The notes under the pieces are model-generated. The model saw only the letters and a program-made list of their open reading frames with translations, was not told where the DNA came from and searched no databases. Both the position numbers and the translations under genes were made by a program. A stretch of DNA of 60,191 bases from Pseudomonas sp. NFACC02. Lineage in GTDB: Bacteria; Pseudomonadota; Gammaproteobacteria; Pseudomonadales; Pseudomonadaceae. The DNA lies in contig NZ_FOEO01000033.1 in NCBI RefSeq assembly GCF_900110765.1, forward strand, positions 1-60,191. The letters are read 5' to 3'. Below, piece by piece: positions 36,338 to 45,153 of the stretch; within the stretch, counting starts at the first letter, position 1, and each line of letters opens with the position of its first letter.

Positions 36338-37285
36338 TCAACGGTACGATTCCAGGGTCGATGCCAGCCCGAGATGAGGGTAAAGCGCGTCGATTTCCAG
36401 CACGTCCGCGCGCATTTCTTCGATGATCCAGTCACGCACATTTTCCACGATCGGTCGCACCGGACGATTGGCCGGCACCACCAGACAGCAGCGACGCGCG
36501 GTGACCCGACACGCCTCGATCGCGGGCACCAGTTCGCCTTTGCACAGTGAGTTCGAGATCACGTTCAGCCATCCCAGCGCCATCCCCTGGCCCAGCAGCG
36601 CAGCCTGAACCACCACCGCGTAATCGGAGAACATCAAGGTGTTGACCGTGCGTCCCGCCGTTTCAAAAGCGGACGCCCATTCACGGTCCTGGTTGTCCAT
36701 GCTGATCAATGTCGGCGCCTGTTTCTTACCCTTTCCGTGCAACACATCGGCCAGGTATTGGGGGTTGCAAACAGGCAGCGTGATTTCGGGAATGACCAGG
36801 CTTTCCGTGGGTTTCAGGGTTCCTGCTTCGAGATAACGCATGCCCAGATCGACATCCACCAGCGGACCGCCGATCCTGCCGGACATCAATTGATAGCGCA
36901 TGTCGACCGTGGGAAATCGCTGACTGAACCGGCTCATGCGCGGCATCAGCCAGTGGGTGGTGAACGCGGTCGAAACCGACAGCGTAACGGTTTCGATACC
37001 TGTCGCTCTCGCTTCGATTTCACTGATGGCCGACTCGATGGTGCTGAACCCTTCCTGCACCCGACGGTACAAGATGCTGCCGCTCTCGGTCAGCCGCGCC
37101 CCCCCGCGAACCCGCTCGAAAAGCCTGATGCCCAGATGCTCTTCCAGGCGCGACAACATGCGACTGACCGCCGGCTGGCTGACGCACAGTTCATCTGCCG
37201 CCCGGGTGAAGCTGCCACAACGCGCGGCGGCTTCAAAAACGAACAGTGAACTGGAACTGGGGAGCTTTCGACGTAAAGTAGACAT
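36338..37285 (-). CDS. LysR-family regulator (GcvA-like)
   Basis: This 315-residue LysR-type regulator has an N-terminal HTH (LFVFEAAARCGSFTRAADEL, VSQPAVSRMLSRLEEHLG) followed by the substrate-binding domain. It is divergent from the aldehyde dehydrogenase gene at 37432, with 146 bases between starts, so it most likely controls that gene. Inducer is unknown. Confidence 0.9.
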   Translation of the reverse strand: MSTLRRKLPSSSSLFVFEAAARCGSFTRAADELCVSQPAVSRMLSRLEEHLGIRLFERVRGGARLTESGSILYRRVQEGFSTIESAISEIEARATGIETVTLSVSTAFTTHWLMPRMSRFSQRFPTVDMRYQLMSGRIGGPLVDVDLGMRYLEAGTLKPTESLVIPEITLPVCNPQYLADVLHGKGKKQAPTLISMDNQDREWASAFETAGRTVNTLMFSDYAVVVQAALLGQGMALGWLNVISNSLCKGELVPAIEACRVTARRCCLVVPANRPVRPIVENVRDWIIEEMRADVLEIDALYPHLGLASTLESYR

Positions 37286-37431
37286 GACCTGAGCTTATGC
37301 CTCCCACAACTATTAGTAAATTGTCGGCTGAAAAAAACCGCGGCTATTCTTGCGAGCGACCGCCCGCAGCTTTCCGGCCATCGGCCCGCCGTTGTGCGTC
37401 CCCTCCTCATACTCCCCACGAGACTGCTCCG

Positions 37432-38862
37432 ATGATGCGAAACGCCTTGAAGTTTTATATCGATGGTCGCTGGGTAGACCCCTGCGGCGATGCCCGTCTG
37501 CCGGTGATTAATCCTGCCACCGAGCAAACGCTGGGCGAAATCGCCATGGGCAATCTGGACGACGTGGAGGCTGCCGTGACCGCGGCCCGTCGCGCATTTC
37601 CCTCATTCGCAGAGACGTCACCGGCTCAGCGCAAACAGTTGCTGCAGGGTATTCTTGCCGCGTTCATGGACCGATACGACGAGATCGCCGACGCCATCCT
37701 TCAAGAGGTCGGCGCGCCGAAGGCCCTTGCCCATGATTGGCAGGCAGGCATCGGCAAGCGCCATCTGGAACAGTTGCTGCGAACCGTGGAAACCTTCGAA
37801 TTCCAGAAAGCCCGTGGCACGACGTTGATCCGTCAGGAGCCGGTGGGCGTCGTCGCGTTGATCACGCCCTGGAACTGGCCGATCAATCAGATCGTCTGCA
37901 AGGTCGCCCCTGCCCTGGCGGCCGGCTGCACCATGGTGCTCAAGCCCAGTGAGATCGCACCGATCAACGCGCTACTGTTTGCCGAAGTGATGCACGACGC
38001 TGGCGTTCCGCCGGGGGTGTTCAACCTGATCAATGGCGACGGCCCACTCGTCGGCGCCGCCCTCTCGGCCCATCCTCAGGTGGACATGGTGTCGTTCACA
38101 GGATCGACTCGGGCCGGTATCGAGATCGCAAGACTGGCAGCGCCTACCGTCAAGCGCGTGCATCAGGAGCTGGGCGGCAAGTCCGCAAACATCCTGCTCG
38201 ACGACGTGGATCTGGTGGCCGCCGTGACGTCCGGCGTGAACAGCTGCTTTGGCAACAGTGGTCAATCCTGCAATGCCCCTACCCGCATGCTGGTGCCGGC
38301 GGCCTTGCATGATCAGGCCGTCGAGATCGCTCGCCGCGCAGCGCTGGCGCACACCCTCGGCGCACCGGAAGATGCTTCCACCCGCATGGGCCCGGTCATC
38401 AGCGAACGGCAGTTCAACGCCATTCAAAAAATGATCGGCAGCGGCATCGAAGAAGGCGCACAACTGGTCTGCGGCGGTTTGGGCCGGCCGGCGCATTTGC
38501 CAAAAGGCTATTACGTCCAGCCGACGATCTTCGCCAACGTCACTGCGGACATGACCATTTCGCGGGAAGAAATCTTTGGCCCCGTGCTGGCGATTCAGCC
38601 CTACGACGACCTGGCCCACGCCGTGAGCATGGCCAACGACAGCGTCTTCGGTCTGGCCGCCTACGTGCAGTCGGCAGACCTGGAACGCGCGCGAAAAGTG
38701 GCGCTGCAAATGCGCGCGGGCAGCGTCTACATCAACTACCCGAACTGGGACGCCAGCGCACCGTTTGGCGGTTACAAGCAGTCGGGCAACGGCCGTGAAT
38801 ACGCAGAGTGGGGACTGGAAGCCTTTCTGGAAACCAAGGGCGTCGTCGGTTGGGGCGCTTGA
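37432..38862 (+). CDS. Aldehyde dehydrogenase
   Basis: This 476-residue NAD(P)-dependent aldehyde dehydrogenase shows ITPWNWPINQI near residue 143, SFTGSTRAGIEIA, Glu246 in HQELGGKSANI, and nucleophile Cys280 in NSGQSCNAP. Two adjacent ATGs (37432, 37435) are possible; the ribosome site is weak. Its partner is likely the GMC alcohol dehydrogenase encoded convergently at 38937, giving a two-step alcohol to acid oxidation. The specific substrate is not evident. Confidence 0.92.
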   Translation: MMRNALKFYIDGRWVDPCGDARLPVINPATEQTLGEIAMGNLDDVEAAVTAARRAFPSFAETSPAQRKQLLQGILAAFMDRYDEIADAILQEVGAPKALAHDWQAGIGKRHLEQLLRTVETFEFQKARGTTLIRQEPVGVVALITPWNWPINQIVCKVAPALAAGCTMVLKPSEIAPINALLFAEVMHDAGVPPGVFNLINGDGPLVGAALSAHPQVDMVSFTGSTRAGIEIARLAAPTVKRVHQELGGKSANILLDDVDLVAAVTSGVNSCFGNSGQSCNAPTRMLVPAALHDQAVEIARRAALAHTLGAPEDASTRMGPVISERQFNAIQKMIGSGIEEGAQLVCGGLGRPAHLPKGYYVQPTIFANVTADMTISREEIFGPVLAIQPYDDLAHAVSMANDSVFGLAAYVQSADLERARKVALQMRAGSVYINYPNWDASAPFGGYKQSGNGREYAEWGLEAFLETKGVVGWGA

Positions 38863-38884
38863 GACACCCCGACTGAGTCACCCT

Positions 38885-38920
38885 GGGCACTCACCGACCT
38901 GAACAGTGGGTGCCCTCTTG
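38885..38920. terminator. Bidirectional hairpin between convergent genes
   Basis: GGGCACTCAC/GTGGGTGCCC (one G-T pair) with an 11-base loop, then TCTTG. It separates the aldehyde dehydrogenase and GMC genes. Confidence 0.7.
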
Positions 38921-38936
38921 AGGCCGCCGGCCAGAA

Positions 38937-40685
38937 TCAACAGCCGGGCGATGTCACGCGCAATCCGGCGCCAAACCCTTTGGCGGAATCAACAGCCCCG
39001 CCCTTGATCAGGTCCGCCATCCGCTCGGCCATCATGATGGTCGGGACGTTGGTGTTGGCGCAGGGGATGGAAGGCATCAGCGATGCATCGCACACGCACA
39101 ACTGAGCGACACCGATCACCCGACCATCCCCCGTGGTCACGGCCAGCGGATCATCGGCGCGGCCCATGCGGCAGGTGCCCGATGGGTGCCAGGTGCCACC
39201 GACATTGCGCTGCACGAATTCGGTCAATGCGGTGTCGTCGGCCAGGAGTTTGCTGACGGTCACCCCTTGCGTCACCAGACGATGAACCAGCCACCCGCGC
39301 AACGGCCCGGCGATGTCCAGTAACAGGCTCAATACCCCACGCTGCAACCCGTTGAACGCACCAGGCATAGCGACCCTGGCCACCCGTGGCGAATAACTGG
39401 AAGGGAACACCACGCTCCGTTCACCCGCCAACGCATCTGCCGACAACGTCTGGGCGCCAAATCGCAACGCCTGTTTGAGGCGCTGGAGATCACGCTCATC
39501 GGACAGCATGTTGAAGCTCACCTCTGGCTCATCCAGAGGGTCGGCAGACGCCAATCGCAGGCGACCTCTGGAGTACGACTTGTTGACCCAGAAAAAGATC
39601 GTGCCCAGGCGATACCCGACAGAATGCCAGCCCGAACGAGACAGAATCGCACCGTGCATGTCGCAGGGAACGGTGCCGGGCAGCCCCGATGAAAACCGCA
39701 CCACAGCCTGCTCGTGATGCTCCTCGGGAAACGCCGTCCGGCCCTTGCGAGTCAGCCATGCGGACACCGCGATCGACGGATGCTCCATCAGGTTGGCGCC
39801 GACGCCAGGGCGATCGACCACCGGCGTGATGCCCAGCGAAACCAGATCCTGCGCAGGACCGATTCCGCTGCGCATCAACACCGCCGGACTGTGAATGGCG
39901 CCGGCAGACACAATCACTTCCCGGGCCATCAGCGATTCGACGTCGCCGTTCTCTCTGACGACCCGGGCCCCGATCGCCACACCGTTGTTGATCAAGACAC
40001 GATCCACCACACAATGGGTCACGATGGTCAGATTGCTTCGTCGTCGCACGTCATCGGTAAGGTAACACACCGAGGTCGGGATACGCTCACCGTGCTCACT
40101 GACACCCACCGCCCCGACGAACACGCCTTCTTCCCACGGCCCGTTCTGATCGGGTTTGTGCGCCAGCCCTTTTGTGCCCAGAACCTTCATCACGCCTTTG
40201 ACAAAGGGCGACAGTCGCTCGGCAGACGTGCGTCGAATCCTCATCGGGCCGTCATGGCCATGCAACGCCGCGTCCTGCGGATCACTGAAGTCGGTATCGG
40301 TTTCCAGCTTGCGGAAGTACGGCAGGCAGTTTTCCCACTGCCACCCTTCGGCCCCCAACGCCTGCCACTCGTCATAGTCGGCGGGCGCGCCACGGTTGGT
40401 CATCAGCGCATTGATCGCCGACCCTCCCCCGAGAATGCGAGCCTGCTCATACCGCCTCGTCGTAGGGGCGCGATGGCCCATCCGCGCAGTGAGGCGCTGC
40501 CAGATGTTGCTGACGTCCAGATACGCACGGCCGGGGTACCGACTGCGAATCGCGGGCGGCATCGTCTTCGCGGAAATATCACGTCCGGCCTCGATCAGGT
40601 ACACCTGTTTGTCGGGGTCCTCCGAGAGCCGGGCGGCGAGCACGCAGCCCGCCGATCCCCCTCCCAGAATCAGGTAATCGATCAT
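38937..40685 (-). CDS. GMC-family FAD-dependent alcohol dehydrogenase (choline dehydrogenase-like)
   Basis: This 582-residue GMC oxidoreductase has the FAD motif YLILGGGSAGCVLAARLSE at the N-terminus, GGGSAINALMTNRG near residue 85, GAIHSPAVLMRSGIGP near 255, and active-site His in GGTWHPSGTCRMG near 500. A C-terminal NTNVPTIMMAERMADLI follows. It would oxidise a primary alcohol or amino alcohol to an aldehyde. It starts 15 bases after the orphan binding-protein gene, so uptake and oxidation of the same compound appear coupled. Confidence 0.9.
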   Translation of the reverse strand: MIDYLILGGGSAGCVLAARLSEDPDKQVYLIEAGRDISAKTMPPAIRSRYPGRAYLDVSNIWQRLTARMGHRAPTTRRYEQARILGGGSAINALMTNRGAPADYDEWQALGAEGWQWENCLPYFRKLETDTDFSDPQDAALHGHDGPMRIRRTSAERLSPFVKGVMKVLGTKGLAHKPDQNGPWEEGVFVGAVGVSEHGERIPTSVCYLTDDVRRRSNLTIVTHCVVDRVLINNGVAIGARVVRENGDVESLMAREVIVSAGAIHSPAVLMRSGIGPAQDLVSLGITPVVDRPGVGANLMEHPSIAVSAWLTRKGRTAFPEEHHEQAVVRFSSGLPGTVPCDMHGAILSRSGWHSVGYRLGTIFFWVNKSYSRGRLRLASADPLDEPEVSFNMLSDERDLQRLKQALRFGAQTLSADALAGERSVVFPSSYSPRVARVAMPGAFNGLQRGVLSLLLDIAGPLRGWLVHRLVTQGVTVSKLLADDTALTEFVQRNVGGTWHPSGTCRMGRADDPLAVTTGDGRVIGVAQLCVCDASLMPSIPCANTNVPTIMMAERMADLIKGGAVDSAKGFGAGLRVTSPGC

Positions 40686-40700
40686 CTCGGCACCCGGGCG

Positions 40701-41750
40701 TTACTGAACGAACTTCAGCCAGCGATCCTTGGCCGCAATGCCAGCCGCCGAGGCCCACCACGCTTCCGACATCAATGCTTGCTTGGCGGCGTTATCCGGC
40801 GAGCTGGGCAACTCTTTGGCGCGCTCAGCGGTGATTTTCCCCGTGCCGAACGCAGCAGGGTTACCCGGACCGTAATCGATGTAGAGCGGCAGATTGGCTT
40901 GCAAATCAGGCGAAAGCGCTTCGTTGACGAACTTCACGGCCGCCGCGTAGTTGGGCGCGTTTTTCAGGATGCACAGCTGAGTATTCTGGAGAAGACCGTC
41001 GTTGTAGGTGAACGCCACGTCCGGGTTGCTCTTCTGCACGGCGCTGGCGCGGCCGTTCCAGATCATCAACATGTCCACCTCGCCATCGGCGAGCAATTGG
41101 GCCGACTGGCCACCCGATGTCCACCACACCGCAATGTTGGGTTTGATCTGCTCCAGGCGTTTGTAGGCGCGGTCGACATCCAGCGGATACAGCTTGTCGC
41201 GGGGCACACCATCGGACAGCAACGCCGCTTCCAGCGTGCTCATCGGATCGTTGCGCAAGGCACGGGTGCCGGGGAAGTTCTTCACGTCCCAGAAGTCGGC
41301 CCAGGTCTGCGGAATTTTTTTCAGCGACTTCTTGTTGTACCCGATCACCGACGAATAAAACTCATACGCCACCGAGTACGGTGTGCGGTACGCCGCGGGC
41401 ATGGCCTGTACGTTGGGCATCTTGCTCAGGTCGAGTGGCTCGATCAGCCCTTCGTTACCCCCGCGCACGCAATTGGAAGGCGGCGTATCGATCACGTCCC
41501 AGACCGGCTTGTTCGCCTCGCCCTGCGCCTTGACCATCGGCCAGGCATCCGGAGCGCTGTCCTGCTTGATGGTCATTTTCAGGTTTTTTGCAGCGGGGTC
41601 CAGAATGGCCTTGGTCTGGGCTTCCTGGTAGGAACCCCCTTGGGAGACAAAGGTGATTTCATCGGCAACGGCCGGCGTTGCGCACGCGACGGCCAGACTC
41701 AACAGGGATATGACGGAACCGAAAGCTGCAGCGACAGACAAGGTTTTCAT
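40701..41750 (-). CDS. Orphan ABC binding protein (SBP2), paralogue of 24464 gene
   Basis: This 349-residue periplasmic binding protein has a signal peptide ending near VAD-E (residue 30). It shares long motifs with SBP1: FVSQGGSYQEAQTKAIL, KTWADFWD-like QTWADFWDVKNFPGTRALRN, and WWTSGGQSAQLLADGEVDM. No permease or ATPase gene accompanies it, so it probably docks on the 24464-30245 importer and widens its substrate range. It is co-transcribed with the GMC dehydrogenase. Confidence 0.9.
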   Translation of the reverse strand: MKTLSVAAAFGSVISLLSLAVACATPAVADEITFVSQGGSYQEAQTKAILDPAAKNLKMTIKQDSAPDAWPMVKAQGEANKPVWDVIDTPPSNCVRGGNEGLIEPLDLSKMPNVQAMPAAYRTPYSVAYEFYSSVIGYNKKSLKKIPQTWADFWDVKNFPGTRALRNDPMSTLEAALLSDGVPRDKLYPLDVDRAYKRLEQIKPNIAVWWTSGGQSAQLLADGEVDMLMIWNGRASAVQKSNPDVAFTYNDGLLQNTQLCILKNAPNYAAAVKFVNEALSPDLQANLPLYIDYGPGNPAAFGTGKITAERAKELPSSPDNAAKQALMSEAWWASAAGIAAKDRWLKFVQ

Positions 41751-41810
41751 GGCAAATCATCCTGGACGTAGATTAATTCGGCAGCGTTAAAAACCTCGAC
41801 TGAACACCCT

Positions 41811-41822
41811 GCACCGCGGTGC
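41811..41822. promoter_or_regulatory. Perfect 12-bp palindrome upstream of SBP2
   Basis: GCACCGCGGTGC lies 60 bases upstream of the SBP2 start, in the 41751-41969 gap. It is a possible operator; the regulator is unknown. Confidence 0.35.
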
Positions 41823-41969
41823 TTTGCTCAGGTTTGATTTTATTATTCGACCGAGCGGGACATTTCGACGTTACAAGAGCAGGACGTCAGGGGGCAATGC
41901 ACGAATAGTCAGGTCGACCATAACCTGGTGTCATGCAAAAACGCGCTCCTGCGAGCAGCGGCCCATCAC

Positions 41970-42875
41970 TCACTGGATCGCCGCGAACGGCAAGCGTCTG
42001 GCCAGCTCCTGCGCCAGGTATCGGGCAAATACCGAGATGCGTTGGGGAATGTGCCGACGGTGCTGGTAAACCGCAAAAATATCGGCCGAGGACGCTTGAT
42101 AATCGGTCAATACGGCCTGCAGGCGCCCATTTTCGAGATACTGCTGGACGTTCCAGCGTGAACGCAGGATCAGCCCATGGCCATCCAGCGCCAGGCTTAG
42201 AGCGACTTCTCCATCATTGCTCGACAGCGTCCCACTGACCTTGTGGGAATAATCCTCGCCGTCCTTGCCGAACCGCCAGATGGCATAGTCGCTGCCGAAC
42301 TGCCGCAGAACGATGCAATTGTGCTGCGCCAGATCGGCCACTCGGGTCAATGCAGGCATAGCTTCAAGGTATTGCGGAGAGGCGCAGAGAATGCGCGGAT
42401 TTTCCAGTAGCCGGAGGCCGATCAACCGGGAGTCAGGCGGTTCCCCCATGCACACGCCGATGTCGAACTGGTCATCCAGTACGCTCAGCGGCTGGCTCGT
42501 GAGCTCAAGGGAAATCTCAAGCTCCGGATGCAGACGGGCGAAGCTGGACACCACGGGCGCCAGATGTTGCCGCCCGAAACCCAGCGTCCCGTTGATCCGT
42601 AACCGGCCCTTCAGGAGGGGTTGACGGCTGTCGAGCGCACTTTCGAGCTCCTCCAGTTGACGCAGGATCGGACGGCCGCCCTCCAGGTACAACGTCCCTT
42701 CCGGCGTCAGCGACAGACGTCGTGTCGTGCGTTGAAGCAACTGCACGCCCAGGCGCGCCTCCAGTTGGCTCAGCCGCTTGCTGACCGCCGGCAACGACAG
42801 CCCCAGGTGACGCGCCACTTCCGTGAGGCTGCCCCGGGTGGCCACCTGCTGAAAGAAACTCAAGTCATCGATCAT
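41970..42875 (-). CDS. LysR-family regulator (DmlR-like)
   Basis: This 301-residue LysR-type regulator starts at the ATG at 42875 (IDDLSFFQQVATRGSLTEVARHLGLSLPAVSKRLSQLE). It is divergent from the tartrate/malate dehydrogenase gene, with 115 bases between starts. This is the usual arrangement for dmlR-dmlA/ttuC control. A TAATTATTA palindrome at 42923-42931 in the gap could be part of its site. Confidence 0.9.
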   Translation of the reverse strand: MIDDLSFFQQVATRGSLTEVARHLGLSLPAVSKRLSQLEARLGVQLLQRTTRRLSLTPEGTLYLEGGRPILRQLEELESALDSRQPLLKGRLRINGTLGFGRQHLAPVVSSFARLHPELEISLELTSQPLSVLDDQFDIGVCMGEPPDSRLIGLRLLENPRILCASPQYLEAMPALTRVADLAQHNCIVLRQFGSDYAIWRFGKDGEDYSHKVSGTLSSNDGEVALSLALDGHGLILRSRWNVQQYLENGRLQAVLTDYQASSADIFAVYQHRRHIPQRISVFARYLAQELARRLPFAAIQ

Positions 42876-42990
42876 GCTCACGGATTCTTTCCTTGAAACT
42901 AAGAATGGCTTTCGACCAAGACTAATTATTAATCCAGAAACACTCCATACACTGCGAAGCAATCCTCAACAATCCCAGGAGTCGAATCCC

Positions 42991-44070
42991 ATGAGCAAAG
43001 CCCGGTACAAAATCGCAGTGATCCCCGGCGACGGCATCGGCAAGGAAGTCATGCCCGAGGGCGTCCGCGTACTGGACGCCGTGGCGGCCAGGCACAACCT
43101 GGACCTGCAATGGGACTGGTTCGACTTCGCCAGCGCCGATTACTACCTGGCCCACGGCAAGATGATGCCGGATGACTGGTTCGACATCCTCAAGGGATAC
43201 GACGCCATCTACTTCGGCGCTGTCGGCTGGCCGGACGTGGTGCCTGACCACATTTCGCTGTGGGACTCGTTGCTGCAGTTCCGCCGCGAATTCGATCAAT
43301 ACGTCAACCTGCGCCCCTGCCGCTTGATGCCCGGCGTCAAGGCACCGCTGGCCAATCGCAAGCCCGGCGATATCGACTTCTGGGTGGTACGCGAAAACAC
43401 CGAAGGCGAATACTCCAGCGTGGGCGGCAAGATGTTCCCGGGGACTGACAGGGAGATCGTGCTGCAGGAAACGGTCATGACCCGCGTGGGCGTCGACCGT
43501 ATCCTGAAGTTCGCCTACGACCTCGCGCAGAGCCGTCCGAAGAAACACCTGACGTCGGCGACCAAGTCCAACGGCATCGCGATCACCATGCCGTACTGGG
43601 ATGAACGCGTTGCCGAAATGGGCAAAAAGTACCCGGAAGTGAAGGTCGACAAGTACCACATCGATATCCTCACCGCGAACTTCGTCCTGCACCCTGACTG
43701 GTTCGATGTGGTGGTGGCGAGCAACCTGTTCGGCGACATCCTGTCTGACCTGGGCCCGGCCTGCACCGGTACGATCGGCATCGCGCCTTCAGCCAACATC
43801 AACCCGGAGCGCAATTTCCCGAGCCTGTTCGAGCCGGTACACGGGTCGGCGCCTGACATTGCCGGCAAAGGCATCGCCAACCCGATCGGACAGATCTGGT
43901 GCGGCGCGATGATGCTCGAACACCTGGGCCATCCAGAAGCAGGCGCTGCCGTGCTGACCGCCATCGAAACCGTGTTGGCCATGGGACCAAAGGCCGCGCC
44001 TCTGACAGCGGACATCGGCGGTACCGGCAACACCGAAGCCTTGGGCAAGGCTATCGCCGCTGCTGTCTGA
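42991..44070 (+). CDS. Tartrate/D-malate dehydrogenase (TtuC/DmlA family)
   Basis: This 359-residue NAD-dependent beta-decarboxylating dehydrogenase of the isocitrate/isopropylmalate family shows IPGDGIGKEVMPEGV at the start, VRENTEGEYSSVGG near residue 138, TSATKSNGI near 190, ASNLFGDILSDLGPA near 248, and FEPVHGSAPDIAGKGIANP near 282. The VRENTEGEYSSVGG wording is typical of tartrate dehydrogenase/D-malate dehydrogenase rather than LeuB. CAGGAG precedes the ATG. Confidence 0.9.
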   Translation: MSKARYKIAVIPGDGIGKEVMPEGVRVLDAVAARHNLDLQWDWFDFASADYYLAHGKMMPDDWFDILKGYDAIYFGAVGWPDVVPDHISLWDSLLQFRREFDQYVNLRPCRLMPGVKAPLANRKPGDIDFWVVRENTEGEYSSVGGKMFPGTDREIVLQETVMTRVGVDRILKFAYDLAQSRPKKHLTSATKSNGIAITMPYWDERVAEMGKKYPEVKVDKYHIDILTANFVLHPDWFDVVVASNLFGDILSDLGPACTGTIGIAPSANINPERNFPSLFEPVHGSAPDIAGKGIANPIGQIWCGAMMLEHLGHPEAGAAVLTAIETVLAMGPKAAPLTADIGGTGNTEALGKAIAAAV

Positions 44071-44176
44071 TCCCGGTATCAGCGCGCAATCTCCCGTCTC
44101 CTCCCCAAGATTCAGGAGATTGTTGCGCCGGGCTCTGGCATCGTATGAACACTTTTCCTACGAGTGCGAGTCCCCC

Positions 44177-45103
44177 ATGGCCCTGCTGTTCAAAGTTGAC
44201 GACTCACGTGGCAGCGTCTGGAAATCATTGTTCGAACAGCATGCGCCGGACATCGACGTACGTCTGTGGCCGGACGTGGGGGACCCGTCGCACGTGCGTT
44301 ATTTCGCCGCCTGGCAGCCTCCGCACGACTTGCCCGCGCGCTTCCCCAACCTCGAAGTGATCTTCGCCACCTCGGCCGGGGTCGATCAGTTCGACCTGGT
44401 TGCGCTGCCAGCGCACATCCAGGTGGTCCGGATGCTCGATCCCGGCATCGCCCAGGGCATCGTCGAGTACGCCTGTTTTGCCGTGCTGAGCCTGCATCGG
44501 CAGATTCCCCTGTATCTGCGGCAGCAACAGGCCGGGGTCTGGAAAGAGCATGCACTCACGCCCGCCAGACGACGGCGTGTCGGGGTCATGGGCCTGGGCA
44601 ATCTCGGCGTGGCGGTGACGCAAGCCCTGCGCCCGTTTGGCTTTGAACTGCGCGGGTGGGCACGGTCGCACAAACAGGTCGACGGCGTGCAATGCTTCGC
44701 CGGCGATGAGCAACTGACGCCCTTTCTCGCCCAGTGCGACATTCTGATCTGTCTGCTCCCGCTGACGGACGATACCCGTGGCCTATTGAACGCGCGAACC
44801 TTCGCGGCGATGCCCAAAGGCGCACAGTTGATCAATCTGGGACGGGGCGGGCATCTGATCGAGCGCGACCTGCTGGAAGCCCTGGACAACGGGCAATTGA
44901 GCGAGGCCGTCGTCGACGTGCTGGAGGACGAACCGCCCTCGCCCGATCATCCGTTCTGGAACCATCCCGACATCTGGCTGACACCCCACATTGGGGCAAA
45001 TACCTCTCCCGACACTGCATTCGAGGTGTTGCTCGACAACCTTCGTCGCCATCAGCGAGGGGAAGCGATGAATGGCGTGGTTGCCCGGCATCAAGGCTAC
45101 TGA
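44177..45103 (+). CDS. GhrA-like 2-hydroxyacid dehydrogenase
   Basis: This 308-residue NAD(P)-dependent D-2-hydroxyacid dehydrogenase resembles glyoxylate/hydroxypyruvate reductase A. The nucleotide-binding motif GVMGLGNLGVAV is near residue 137, catalytic Arg is in LINLGRGGHL, Glu in DVLEDEPPSPDHPFW, and His in LTPHIGANT. The ATG at 44177 is chosen by family length, without a strong ribosome site. It follows the tartrate dehydrogenase gene, and both handle two- to four-carbon hydroxyacids. Confidence 0.87.
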   Translation: MALLFKVDDSRGSVWKSLFEQHAPDIDVRLWPDVGDPSHVRYFAAWQPPHDLPARFPNLEVIFATSAGVDQFDLVALPAHIQVVRMLDPGIAQGIVEYACFAVLSLHRQIPLYLRQQQAGVWKEHALTPARRRRVGVMGLGNLGVAVTQALRPFGFELRGWARSHKQVDGVQCFAGDEQLTPFLAQCDILICLLPLTDDTRGLLNARTFAAMPKGAQLINLGRGGHLIERDLLEALDNGQLSEAVVDVLEDEPPSPDHPFWNHPDIWLTPHIGANTSPDTAFEVLLDNLRRHQRGEAMNGVVARHQGY

Positions 45104-45153
45104 GCAGCCAACCGGCCCGCCCTCCTCGTCCGGTCGCCGGTTGACTGCTTTTA
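45103..45153. terminator. Bidirectional terminator
   Basis: AGCAGCCAACCGGC (45103-45116) pairs with GCCGGTTGACTGCT (45136-45149) with one mismatch, followed by TTTTAA. It ends the convergent ghrA-like and nitrate reductase genes. Confidence 0.85.

Noticed and set aside
39714..41771. Plus-strand open frame of 685 codons
   Set aside because: It is the antisense shadow of the GMC dehydrogenase and SBP2 genes; its composition is Arg/His-rich without family motifs.
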